A stretch of 64,000 nt of DNA. Source: Siniperca chuatsi (Eukaryota > Chordata > Actinopteri > Centrarchiformes > Sinipercidae). The position numbers and the translations under genes are program-made. This document shows, in pieces, positions 49,828 through 59,973 of this stretch. Each line of letters starts with the position of its first letter. Within the stretch, counting starts at the first letter, position 1. Below the pieces are notes generated by a model, which was not told the origin of the DNA, searched no databases, and saw only the letters and a list, made by a program, of their open reading frames with translations. The DNA is taken from the NCBI RefSeq assembly GCF_020085105.1, contig NC_058052.1:11017233-11081232 (forward strand), written 5' to 3'.

Positions 49828-50881
49828 ATGTGGAAGATTGTCTTTACTGCTCTTGCGGCGCTTTTCGCCGTCGGCTTTGGTGCTTTAGCAGGGGGCTTCC
49901 AAAACGTCGATATGAATGATGAAGGGGTGCAAAATGCCCTGAACTTCGCCGTCGTCGAACACAACAAGGCCACCAACGACCTGTACCTCAGCCAGGTGGC
50001 AGAAGTGGTCACGGCTCAGAGACAGGTTAGTAACGTTTAATTTGGATTTGTGAATGTCTACAGACTTTATTGTAGTTGAACGGATAGCCACCTGGCTAGT
50101 GAAATCAAGATAATCCGGTTAATATGTAGGCCGCGGTTTTTACGTAAGCCGATAACAGTTACACTAAGCCTTACGCCTGTGCCCATTACATGTTTAATTT
50201 TTAGTCCTAAACTACCTTAAGTCACTATAACATGTCTGTACGCATATACAGTGATCTATTTATTTATATACCGTGTGCATGGATCCTAACACTAGGGGTG
50301 TACGGGGTGGGGGGGTGGGGGGGATTGCAGGATTGCTACAGTGCTTTGTCAGTAAGGTTTACCGTGATCTGGATTTCCACCACCCACCCACTTCTCCTTA
50401 CAGGTGGTTTCTGGCATGAAGTACGTCATAACTGTGAGAATGGCGAAGACCCCCTGCAGAAAGGACAATGCAGATAACGTGTGTGCCATCCACCAAGACC
50501 CACTAAAGGCTCAGGTACATTAGTCTGTTAATAATGATAGTCCTTTTGAACGAGGAAAATATTTAATTACTTTATAGAAATCTGATAAAAATAATAATAA
50601 TTATGGTCATTAATAATAAAATAATTATGGTCATTGAACATGGGGAATGGGGGATGACATCTTTACAATGCTCGAGGAGAATGCCCTCTTAAAAACGAAA
50701 AAATGCTATGTTAATCTTTGACTAAGGCATAATCTTGAAGATTTGATGTTTTATTTATGATATATACTGTATATATAATGTGTACTCTGAACTTTTTCTT
50801 CCTCAGCCTTACCAGTGCACATTTACAGTGTGGAGCCGCCCATGGCTTAATGACATCAGGCTGGTGAAGCAGGAATGCTAG
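49828..50881 (+). CDS. Secreted type-2 cystatin (cystatin C-like)
   Basis: Inhibitor of papain-like cysteine proteases, secreted. Three exons, 49828-50025, 50404-50514 and 50807-50881, all phase 0, giving 127 aa, the usual three-exon type-2 cystatin layout. Residues 1-21 form a signal peptide (IVFTALAALFAVGFGAL). The mature chain has the N-terminal Gly pair (GGFQNVD), the first hairpin QVVSG spanning the exon 1-2 junction, and the second hairpin PW (SRPWLND). Four cysteines fit the two conserved disulfides (TPCRK with NVCAI, and YQCTF with the terminal KQEC). All inhibitory elements are present. Orthology to CST3 cannot be settled without a tree. Confidence 0.92.
50294..50323 (+). repeat. G-rich run in cystatin intron 1
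   Basis: Four or more runs of at least four G within 30 bp, a possible G-quadruplex near the 3' end of the intron, about 80 bp before exon 2. Confidence 0.6.
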
Positions 50882-51430
50882 AAAAGAACTACATGGAAAA
50901 TCTTCAGTGCAGAATAACCATCGTGCAGAGGAATATATATTTTCCTGTAGACAAACTACAAAAATATTAACATTTTAATTTTCTGCCTATTCTACTTCAC
51001 TGTATACTAGATTGAATAACCTTTTGAAAGTCAGTGTTTGACATCAGAATTACCTATGCAGTATAGCAATGTAGAGGTACATTAACTGTTAGAGAAGCAA
51101 CTTTGTAATGCATAATCACTAAACCAAGCGAATAACAAATAATTGTGCAGTGAACTGTTGATTTAGCTTTTTTAAAAACACATGCTGTTTTAAAATGAAA
51201 TAACATTAAAGAAGCATGTGAACTTTCATGATTGTGTCCATGTGGTAAATTCATTTAGATATTTAGCTTTTGCTGTCCAGACCTCAGTTTTATATTGTGT
51301 TAGTTTTGGAAAGTGTACATAAAAGTTAGTTTTGTGTGTTTTCAGCATTTGTCTGTCATCTGACATTGGACAATAAGGGTATGAATTCTGTGAAAGGTAT
51401 AATTTAGGAAGGAAAATTTTTATTTTCATA

Positions 51431-51436
51431 AATAAA
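51431..51436 (+). other. Polyadenylation signal of the cystatin gene
   Basis: AATAAA in an A/T-rich context 550 bp past the stop, directly before a repeat fragment at 51465. Confidence 0.5.
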
Positions 51437-51464
51437 ATTTTTAATTTTTTTTGATACTTTGACT

Positions 51465-51500
51465 TCCTGGGAATTTCCCCCTCTGGGGATCAATAATTCA
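51465..51500 (-). repeat. Fragment of the TTTATTGATCCCC repeat
   Basis: The reverse complement reads ATTATTGATCCCCAGAGGGG, the same core as the element at 25893. Only a short piece remains. The 51.5-52.0 kb interval beyond it holds nothing recognisable. Confidence 0.5.
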
Positions 51501-52070
51501 TAATAAGTCATTATTTCACTCATGTTTTTTCAATCACTTCAGCATAGACTTCCAACACACATTTTTACACAAAACACTAGCTGGCATCTGTATACAAAAT
51601 AATACAAATTTAAATGATCGAAAAGTTGCAGGGAGGAGAAAACATCTATATATTTAAGTATTTTCCTGGACGTGTTCACAGATTGTATTTTGATAATTGA
51701 AAGCAGATGCTTCAACTGCCACAGCACTACATAATCACGAACACAGCTTTTTTATATATATAAAATTTATTTCGGTCAGTAAATTATTACACAAACAATT
51801 TGGGATAAAAAAGGAAAAAAGGGGGGGACACTAACAAAACTTTTATTTTTAAAATTCAGACCGGAAGTTGCCAAGTAACTTTCTGTTTGAGTCTCTTTAT
51901 ACGTCTATGGTTTGAGGAGCTTAATCGGTATGAAACATACAGTGACAAGACTGGAGATGACTGTTAATGAATTATAAAGGCTGGACTCTTGAATCCATTT
52001 TAGTGGAGCAGATCAGTCTAAACCGACAGGCAGGATAAACCGCATCATTAAGGAAGCTTCACTAGAAAAC

Positions 52071-53835
52071 ATGAAGGTCCTAAACAAAGACGAACTACAG
52101 ATCGCTGAAGGAGTTCTGCTAAAACACTTACCGAAGAGTTTGAAGGTAGACGGCTGCAAGCCACTGAAACGCATTCCTCAATGTGTCAGCATGTAACCGC
52201 AGTGTCTTTCTCCTTCTAAGCCAGTGTAGCTCTAAATGTTTCGTCTTTTTAGGTATACGGTTTCCTATATGGTATTAACAGGAATAAACCAAGCACATTG
52301 GAGGTAATTGTTGATACGTGGCCTGATTTTAAGGTAATCATTTGCCGACCGGACCCCAAGGTGAGTCCATATCCCGTTGGAGAATTGGATAGTTGTAGCT
52401 TTACCAAACTTTTGTATTACACATGATTTCTAAATTTAGTGTTTACTTAACAGAACAAGCGCGCCCTGGAGTTTATGAAAAAGGTGACATACTACAGCAT
52501 GGATCAACAGATTTTAAGGAAAATGCTGACAGAAGAGAATGCAATTGACTGGAGCACTTATTTCCTAATGGCAGGTGAGTTTAGAGCACTATACTTTATT
52601 TTTCAGTCATGATGGGACTTCAGGACAAACCTGGTTAATTGTCATAACGGTCATAACTCAGTGGTGTAATGTAATTAAGTACATTAATACATAAAGTATT
52701 TCTGATTTACTCAAGTACTGTACTTAAGTACAGTTTTAAGTAATATACTTCCACTCCAAATACAATTCAGAGCTAAATATTGTACCTTTTATTTCATTTA
52801 TTTGACTGCTTTAGTTGCCACTTTACAAATAAGATTTTACACACGAAACATACAGTATGATGAGCTTAAAACACATGATGCATTATTATTAAACCGCCCA
52901 ATAGTATATGTTATACTTGACCTCCACCATGACCAACTAACAGTAAAATGATAGACTTTAATGCATTATTAGTAATAATCTATATAACATAATATATAAA
53001 AGGGACCATTTTTCTGCATTGAGTACTTTTTCTTTTGATAATTTAAGTACATTTAGCTAATAATAGTTATACTTTTTAACATTTTCAATGCAGGACTTTA
53101 ACTTGTGTAACCCCTTGCAAAGACAAATAACAGAATGGTATTAACATGTAAATCATTTTTGTCCTACAGGATTTGACATTTCCCATGCCCCCATGCTCAA
53201 AGAAGTGTCTTCTGACAGCGAAGTCAACAGCAGGGTCTATACTTTGGTGCATCTTCTGTATTTGCCAGACAGCAGCCATCTGCTCACACCAGCCATTGAC
53301 AGGTAATAGTCAGATAATTCAAATGTACCTTAAAGGATATGTGTACATATTTCACTTAAATCTGCATCAGAAAAAAGTAAAATAATGTTGTTTCTCCACT
53401 CAGATGAAAGGTTATCATAATCTTTTTCTCTACAGCGAGCTTGAATCAAGGATTTCATCTCTTAACCATTCCCATGTTGACTTGGTGAATAAAACCTGGA
53501 AGTTTGGAGGGAATGAGTGGGGTTACCGTATCATTAAAAACCTCATCAGCAACTTCCCATCATGCTGCATTATTGACGGCCAGGGTCAGCCGGTGTCCTG
53601 GATTCTGGTGTATGATTACTGTGCCATGGGGATGCTGTACACTCTGCCAGAGCACAGAGGGAAAGGCTATGCCAAAGTGCTGGTCAGCACCTTGGCCAAG
53701 AGACTCCATGCTGAGGGCTACCCAGTGTACTGCTTCATAGAGGAGGAGAACGTGGTCTCCTACAGGCTCTTTAAAAACCTGGGCTTCATTGAGGATCCCT
53801 CATACAGGGCGGCATGGTTTGAGTTCAACTTTTAA
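52071..53835 (+). CDS. Glycine N-acyltransferase-like protein (GNAT fold)
   Basis: By family, transfers acyl groups from acyl-CoA to glycine or another amino acid, a conjugation and detoxification reaction. Five exons, 52071-52145, 52253-52360, 52454-52574, 53170-53302 and 53436-53835, join in phase to 278 aa, close to the 290-300 aa of mammalian GLYAT/GLYATL. The start MKVLNKDELQIAEGVLLKHL and the exon 2 sequence VYGFLYGINRNKPS...VDTWPDF follow the N-terminal GLYAT domain. Exon 5 holds the C-terminal GNAT domain with VNKTWKFGG, PVSWIL, the acyl-CoA-binding LPEHRGKGYAKVLV loop (R/Q-x-x-G-x-G/A) and FIEEENVVSYRLFKNLGF. Intron 3 carries an interspersed repeat. Which mammalian member it matches (GLYAT, GLYATL1-3) is not determined. 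A damaged second copy lies 3 kb downstream. Confidence 0.9.
52660..53105 (+). repeat. Interspersed teleost repeat, longer copy, in acyltransferase intron 3
   Basis: Contains the paired strings CTCAAGTACTGTACTTAAGT, ATTTCATTTATTTGACTGCT and ATGCAGGACTTTAACTTGTG, which belong to a family abundant in percomorph introns. Same family as the interrupted copy at 44400-45060. No coding potential. Confidence 0.6.
53621..53810 (+). repeat. 190-bp patch nearly identical to 56885-57074
   Basis: By hand alignment the two stretches match without indels and with 3 mismatches over 190 bp, while the upstream half of the same exon is only roughly 60-65 percent identical. The patch encodes the CoA-binding loop and C-terminal part of the acyltransferase. 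Confidence 0.85.
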
Positions 53836-53999
53836 TCTTGTAAGCACTGTGATTTCTGACAACTCTCTGAATATAAAGCTGACATATTATCAGGTAAATA
53901 TAACTTGAAAAGTTTCCTAGTGAATGAAAATGGCATTATAATGGAAAGCTTAAAGGCAATGAAAGTAATGAGTAAGTAAATTGTAAAATTGTATCAAGG

Positions 54000-54170
54000 G
54001 AGATATTCGCACATCCAACTATCTGAGATGCAGGTGCGTTGGAAAGTATCACTTCAGAGAAAAGAAGATCCTGCACACTGCCCCTTGCTCAGCATCACAA
54101 TTTATTGATCATACTAACGTTTTCGGTCCCTCTGGACCTTCGTCAATAGTGTAAAAACACACTGAATTGT
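54000..54170 (-). mobile_element. Dispersed repeat with a hammerhead-like core, possibly Penelope-like
   Basis: The strings GATCCTGCACACTG and AACGTTTTCGGTCCCTCTGG...CTTCGTCAATAG recur in fish genomes. On the minus strand 54149-54117 reads TTGACGA, a GGTCC/GGACC hairpin, then GAAAAC, close to the CUGANGA-stem II-GAAA core of the hammerhead ribozymes that Penelope-like retroelements carry. No reverse transcriptase is present. Class is inference. The remaining sequence from 53836 to 55296 shows nothing else recognisable. Confidence 0.4.
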
Positions 54171-55296
54171 AAAATTGTTAAAAAAAACAACATTTTTTTA
54201 AAGTAATTGTAAACTTTCCTGTCATATACTGTACATATTCACTTTTTAATATGTGTTTATCATAGAGTACAAATTATATAGGCTCTGCAAAGCATTGCAT
54301 CAAAACCTGGACTGTAACAAAGGAGGTGTAAGTGAAAGAGGCATTAACTGACCCAAACAATAAATACAATAATAATGTCACCTTTTCATAATAGGTACAG
54401 GTATTTAGAGGAGCGATACAAATGAAATTGAGCTTCAAGCTTTGCTTTCTGTCAGCACTGAAGAATTATCAAACAGTATATCCTTTATATCTACCATAGA
54501 GGCTACCTAATGTTATACACACCAATGCCATTAGTAACCACGGTTCCCCCAAATAAAGATATTTCAGCAATTTATAATGTCTTTTTTTTCTGTTTCCTTA
54601 AATAGAATAAAGTCTTCACAATTCTGAAACTAGCTTTAAAACAGTCTTTAGGGTCTCAGTGTTTCCTATCCAGCTTTCACTAGTTTAGGTACAGTATGTT
54701 CTTTTTGGACATGGGTTTATAGGCTGGTCTCGAGAAACAACTGTGATATTGCCCTTTTTCTGTTATGACAAAGATGAAAAAGAAGTTTCACAAATCTGAA
54801 ACTGGGTTTACAACAATCAGCCTATTTGACAAGTGGTAGCCTATAATACACTGGGCAATACAGAATATGGAAGAGACTTTTTCACCCACAACTCACATGT
54901 CGAAAGTACAAATTGGAAGCCAACTTCGGCTGGAAAAAAACGTCCGCCTAGGTTGCATTTACTCACAGGACCTCCACAGACTTCCATGCGTTGTCAAACT
55001 GTATACTGCACCTCGGTCCACTTTCCTTGGTAAACCAGACTGGGAAAAAATCACCAGAAATGACCGGAGAGCATCTGAAAGTCACTGAGACCTAGCTGAA
55101 AAGATATTTACCTCGGTCACAACCGGTGTGTCCAATCAGGTCTACTGTGATATATAACTTACAATACATTCTGTGGCCTATTGCAAGTCGATTACTAATA
55201 TTAGCCTACTATTATTTTTTGTTTGCTTGACAAAACCTTTAAATATATTCACTGCCAATTATTTGGATTACAATGTAACTTTATTTCATTTTTAAG

Positions 55297-57102
55297 GTTT
55301 ATGGTTATTTGGTCCTCAGAAACAGAGTCAGATCAGACCCCGTAAAGGGTTTAGTGGACAGGTGGCCAGACTTCAATGTCATAGTCTGCAAACCACAATA
55401 TGAACAGGTGACTACCTATCTATATGTGTTAAATATATATTTTGTCTTTGTATTTCTGCATATGCAGTATCGTCATATCTTATTTTTCTGACAGAAGGGT
55501 GATCTCTTCAAAGACACACTGGTTTTTGCAAATGATGAAGCTATTCTGGAGGAAACCATAAGGAAGTCCTCTGTTATTGATTGGACCAGGTACCTTTGTC
55601 TTGGTAATAGTAATAAGCACTTTTCTTCTTTTCATTGTCTCTTGAATAATAACGTGGAAGTCAGTTCATTAAATTCTTATTCTGTTTCTTTTCACAGCAG
55701 ATTGTTCTTACATAATGACTGTATGGTCACTGAAATACTATCATGGTAATGCACTGATCTTTGCACTCCTATTATTAAGCTGTATTTTTTTATTTAGGAA
55801 TTTGCTATAAGATCATAACATGATTCCTACATAATTCAATGACAACATATAACAATGGAGAGGCAGTTATGATACCCAGACACCTGATAGTCTAGTAAAT
55901 GGGATTTTTGCAGTGCTGCCTTTAAGGTGTAATTTTTTATTTTTTTTTTTATTATGTTTTCTTTTGTTGTGTTCCAAGTCCTCCTATTGTTATGGCATAT
56001 CATTTAGTGATCTGAGAAAGATATGCCACCATTTCATGTCATATTCCTACACCACAAAAAGTTACGAGTGCAAAGATCAGTACTTTAGTGTTACAGTATC
56101 TGAATGATTATATGGCCATCCTGTCAGAGCAAAGTGCTAGTTAAAAAAACATAGGTTAACAAGAAAGGAGAAATTAAGTAGACGGGATGTGATGAGGGGG
56201 GATTCATATCATGAGGGAAAACATATTTATTAACTAACTGCTTGGTCCAAAATATCAGAGCAACTTTGTGATTTTTTTTTTTTTGTCTTCCAAATACATC
56301 AAAATGTGCAACCTTCATGGTTTTCAAAGCAAATCACTTCTGACAAATTGAATAACTTGAATCTTTAATCCTGTTTAAATACATTTTCTCAGGACTCAAA
56401 AGAAAATACAAATACCAAACTCAGCTTCACACATTTGTTAATAGCTTTTCCATTGAAAAATATAACTTCATTACTTCTGTCGAAGGAATCAGCCTTCGCC
56501 ACATGGATATATTCAAAGACGTGCCCAGCAGCAAAGTGGCAGTGTGTCACAGGATGATACTTCAGGATGTATGCAACCTTCCCTCTATAGACAGGTAGAG
56601 CCTATCCATGCAGTGATATCTTAAGTGTCTAGTGTGTGACAAAACCATTATCTTAGGTTTAATAGTTCATTAATAAAACATGATTCTGCTCTGTTCTGCC
56701 TCAGCTCAGGGATCTCACTAAGCTCTCTGGATGAATCACACATTGGCTTGGTGAATCAGACATGGAAGTTTGAAAAGAACGAGGAGGCTGTCGGGATGAT
56801 CTGGAACATGCTCGCAAACTTCCCCTCCTGCTGCGTGCTGGATGCAGAGGGAAAGCCCGTCCTGGATCCTGACCTATGGGTCGTGTGCCATGGGGATGCT
56901 GTACACTCTGCCAGAGCACAGAGGACAAGGCTATGCCAAAGTGCTGGTCAGCACCATGGCCAAGAGACTCCATGCTGAGGGCTACCCAGTGTACTGCTTC
57001 ATAGAGGAGGAGAACGTGGTCTCCTACAGGCTCTTTAAAAACCTGGGCTTCATTGAGGATCCCTCATACAGGGCATCATGGTTTGGATTCAATAATTTTT
57101 AA
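55297..57102 (+). pseudogene. Second glycine N-acyltransferase-like copy, frameshifted and lacking a visible exon 1
   Basis: Exons correspond to exons 2-5 of the gene at 52.1 kb: 55297-55407 (VYGYLVLRNR, VDRWPDF), 55495-55603 (ends DWTRYLCLG), 56486-56594 or, with an upstream acceptor, 56393-56594 (LRHMDIFKDVPSSK), and 56705-57102. Splice phases all match the intact copy. In the last exon, at about 56862, two bases are missing relative to the intact copy (after EGKPV), so the frame shifts; the GNAT part beyond it is intact in another frame and ends with a stop at 57102. No exon 1 with a start codon was found upstream. Exon 1 of the intact gene ends in phase 0 and could in principle splice to 55297. 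It is either a pseudogene, a gene with a truncated product, or a sequence error at the 2-bp gap. Confidence 0.8.
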
Positions 57103-57544
57103 ATACCTCAAAGAAGAAGTCCCCTAAAATGATAAGCTGCTCTCAGAATGTTAGTTAGTTAATGTGCCTTTGTAGCATAGAAAAGGGGGACGATGAACTG
57201 AAAACACTAGTCAGAAATTAGGGTGAAAAGGCTTGTGCAACTGCAGGGGAGCATGTGTATTTTCAGTTCAGGTTCAGCTGCCTTAAACTGAAATAACCTG
57301 CTATATGGACATGCCCTTCCAGATCTCTCTTCACACAGCTCATCTCTTTTCCAAAAAAGCACTTGATGCATGACCAGATCTGAAATGAAAAGACAAAATC
57401 TTAATGTAAATGATGTGCATATTTATTACCCTATGTTTAGAAAATAATGGGAAATTTTAGTCATCACATTATTCATTATCCAGACTGCTCTGGTGCAAGG
57501 TGTAAATGAAATTAAAACTTGTGCTAGCGCTTCAGGTAATGCTC

Positions 57545-57725
57545 ATTATTGAATATTTTTTCAATTAATAATTTGGTCTATAATAGGTCAAATATAATGA
57601 GAAATTGCCATCACAGGTAACTAAGGCCCAAAGTGATGTCTTGAGAGTACTACTTTATTAATAAATTATCAATTAGATTTGAAATTCCTCTCAAGTCACC
57701 GAATGATTAGTCAACAAACAAATGT
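57545..57725 (+). repeat. Partial copy of the MITE-like repeat seen at 44495
   Basis: Contains TTTGGTCTATAATAGGTCAA, ATTGCCATCACAGGTAACTA and GGCCCAAAGTGATGTCTTGA, hallmark strings of the same fish family in the opposite orientation. It lies between the damaged acyltransferase copy and the mgme1 3' end; the rest of 57103-57891 shows no gene. Confidence 0.5.
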
Positions 57726-57803
57726 CAGTTTCACTAGTTTATGGAGGCAAATACTGTTGGTGAGATCAGGTCAATTACAACACAATCAAACAGTATGAAG
57801 GCA

Positions 57804-57809
57804 TTTATT
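57804..57809 (-). other. Candidate polyadenylation signal of mgme1
   Basis: AATAAA on the minus strand, about 85 bp beyond the stop codon. Confidence 0.5.
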
Positions 57810-57891
57810 TCTGAATAAAATCCATGATTTATTAAAAACAAAGTGGAAACAGTATTGACATTATTATTTAAAAAGGAAAAACTTGACTCCT

Positions 57892-59302
57892 TTACCTCTG
57901 TTCTGTGAACTCTTCCACACGAACCAACCAAGTTTTCCAGTACTGCAACATCAGCTCTGAGCTCAACTGATGAGCATGGGCAGGTGAGCCATCCTTGTAG
58001 GCTACTACAATGAGTCCATTTTCAACCTGCAATAGGAAGAGGGGGGTACGAGGTTGTGTGACACACTGTGGCAGACATACAGTAATCACAGAGTTTACAT
58101 ATTTTATATTAAGATTCTATCTTTTAAGTAAGGAATCTGACTTCAGGCAGAGAGGCAGTTAAACGACCTGGGTGGAAAGCAGAAATTTAGTAGACTGACT
58201 CAGTAGATCACCTGGTATTTGTAGTTGCCATCGTTGTTCAAAGCACCAGCGTAGGCTGCCACCTGAATAGGGTTGTCATATGTGTTGCTCAGGAATGGTT
58301 TGGGCTTCTCTGAAGTCTTCCAGTCAATAACACACAGTACACCCCTGTGGAAAAAAATGGTAGTAGTGATAAAAGTCAAGTCTTGTATGGAAAAAGTTGA
58401 GCCTACCTTTGTCTGCAAATCAGGCTATTTACCTGTAGCGAGCAACACAATCCACAATTCCCAGATAGTTCAGCGTGTCATGTTGCACAGTGCTTTCAAT
58501 AGCTCTCACTGCTTTGACATCCTCCAGTATGTGAGAGATGCTCTCCATGTATCCCTGTACCTCAGGTGGATACTCTTGTGTCTCTGAAGGATTTTTGTTC
58601 TTCCATGTTGCACCTGCTGTCAGAATGTCCTCCAAAGCTGAATGGAAAAGCTTCCCTTGCCTGAATAAATCTGATTGAACGCAACAACGTTTGGTTACTT
58701 TTCAGTTTGTCCTGCCTCTAGAAACCCCTCAATACCCAAATAACAGTTATGACACAGTAGCAGGTTACACCGATGTTTCAAAACTTACTCTGGCTGTATT
58801 CTTTGAAGCCTTCCTCTCCAAGCTCTGCGATCATCCTCCTCTTCCATCTTTCCAGGTAGAAGATCTGCTCTGGGGAAAGTGTCTGCTGAAGAATGCGGGT
58901 CACACTCGGTACGTTAGACCTGCCTTGGCCCCGTTTTAACACAATCCGGGCTGGAGGTCCTGACTCTGGCTCCTCTGTTTCTGGAGTCTCTTCGCAGCGT
59001 AAGAATGGATGAAGGGTTTTAGGTACCCTCTCTAATCTTGAGGAGGGCGTTTGAGCTTTGACAACAGGTCCATAAATGTGCTCGTCCTCCGCTTGGAGGG
59101 TCTCGGGTGTTTGGGAACTAATCCTGGATGCCATGACAGATTTCACAAGAGAAGAGTAGCGCTCACTGTCCACTAAGCTGTACGGGCTGTGTCTCTTTGA
59201 GGATGTTAGGCAATGACAAGTAGAGAAATTGCTCACAGAGAGGGAGGTGCATTGAGGGACAATGATGCCTCCAATGGACACCACGCGCTTAAGAATGAAC
59301 AT
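57892..59302 (-). CDS. mgme1: Mitochondrial genome maintenance exonuclease 1
   Basis: Mitochondrial single-strand DNA exonuclease of the PD-(D/E)XK fold that trims flaps during mtDNA replication. Four exons, 59302-58789, 58670-58433, 58344-58212 and 58026-57892, join in phase to 339 aa (human 344). The N-terminus is basic and hydroxylated ([12 protein letters not shown]), suiting a mitochondrial presequence. Conserved blocks: [34 protein letters not shown] across the exon 1-2 junction (this decided the exon 2 acceptor), [13 protein letters not shown] with the metal-binding Asp, [12 protein letters not shown] with the catalytic D-x-K, and [13 protein letters not shown]. All core catalytic residues seen in the human protein are present. 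Divergent partner of snx5, as I recall for the human locus. Confidence 0.93.
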
Positions 59303-59973
59303 TATGGCGACTTTTACACTACAAGCTTGAAAAACTACAACTTTAGCCTATTAGCTACCTAACTACATATACGTACAGTGGTTCAATACTTTCACAGTAC
59401 ATTTAAGGTTTCTGCCTTCTATTTGGTGAAGGTACTTGCCCTAACTTGTTCCAGAGTAACTCGTCCCAACAAACACAACTGTTTCTGAACGAAGCGCCTC
59501 TTCGGTTGCACACACTTCCGGGGAGTTCCGCAAACTTCATTACCCATAATGCTCAGCGTAACATTGAAATAAATCCGTGTGGTTATTGACTCGATGGTAC
59601 TCATTTTAGTTACATTCATTTACTTTGTCTGCTCATTACGCCTCATCTGTTCGTTACCTAATGATAACAAAATGTAACATTGCTGTTTAAAAGGAAGTTA
59701 TCAGAAAGCCCAAATCGCAAACCACAGGTATAGAATTGTGATATGATTGATTAGGTTCAAAACCAATCATAGTATTGATAAATTCGATATTGTCCACTCA
59801 CATTCACTTTAGGGCGGGGTTTAATCTTTCATCATCAGGATGGGGCAGACATAACGTCGATTTGACAGCTCCTCAGCCAGCTAACCACTCAGCAGAGGGA
59901 GAGCTTTCTGCATATAGTTTTGTTATTTGGGTTGTTGGCCTGTTCTTGCTGTTCCGTCGACTTCAATCCCATC
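59303..59973. promoter_or_regulatory. Divergent promoter, mgme1 / snx5
   Basis: 671 bp separate the two start codons. It contains a ZNF143/Staf-like motif, a CCAAT box (59763-59767) and a GC box GGGCGGGG (59812-59819) on the snx5 side. No TATA box is evident, in keeping with a housekeeping bidirectional promoter. Confidence 0.6.
59541..59558 (+). promoter_or_regulatory. ZNF143/Staf-like binding motif between mgme1 and snx5
   Basis: TACCCATAATGCTCAGCG fits the ZNF143 consensus. It lies 240 bp from the mgme1 start codon and 416 bp from that of snx5. Confidence 0.6.

Noticed and set aside
55921-56107. 64-codon plus-strand frame between exons 3 and 4 of the damaged acyltransferase copy
   Set aside because: Low-complexity hydrophobic start, no match to the acyltransferase family, and the flanking exons are already explained.
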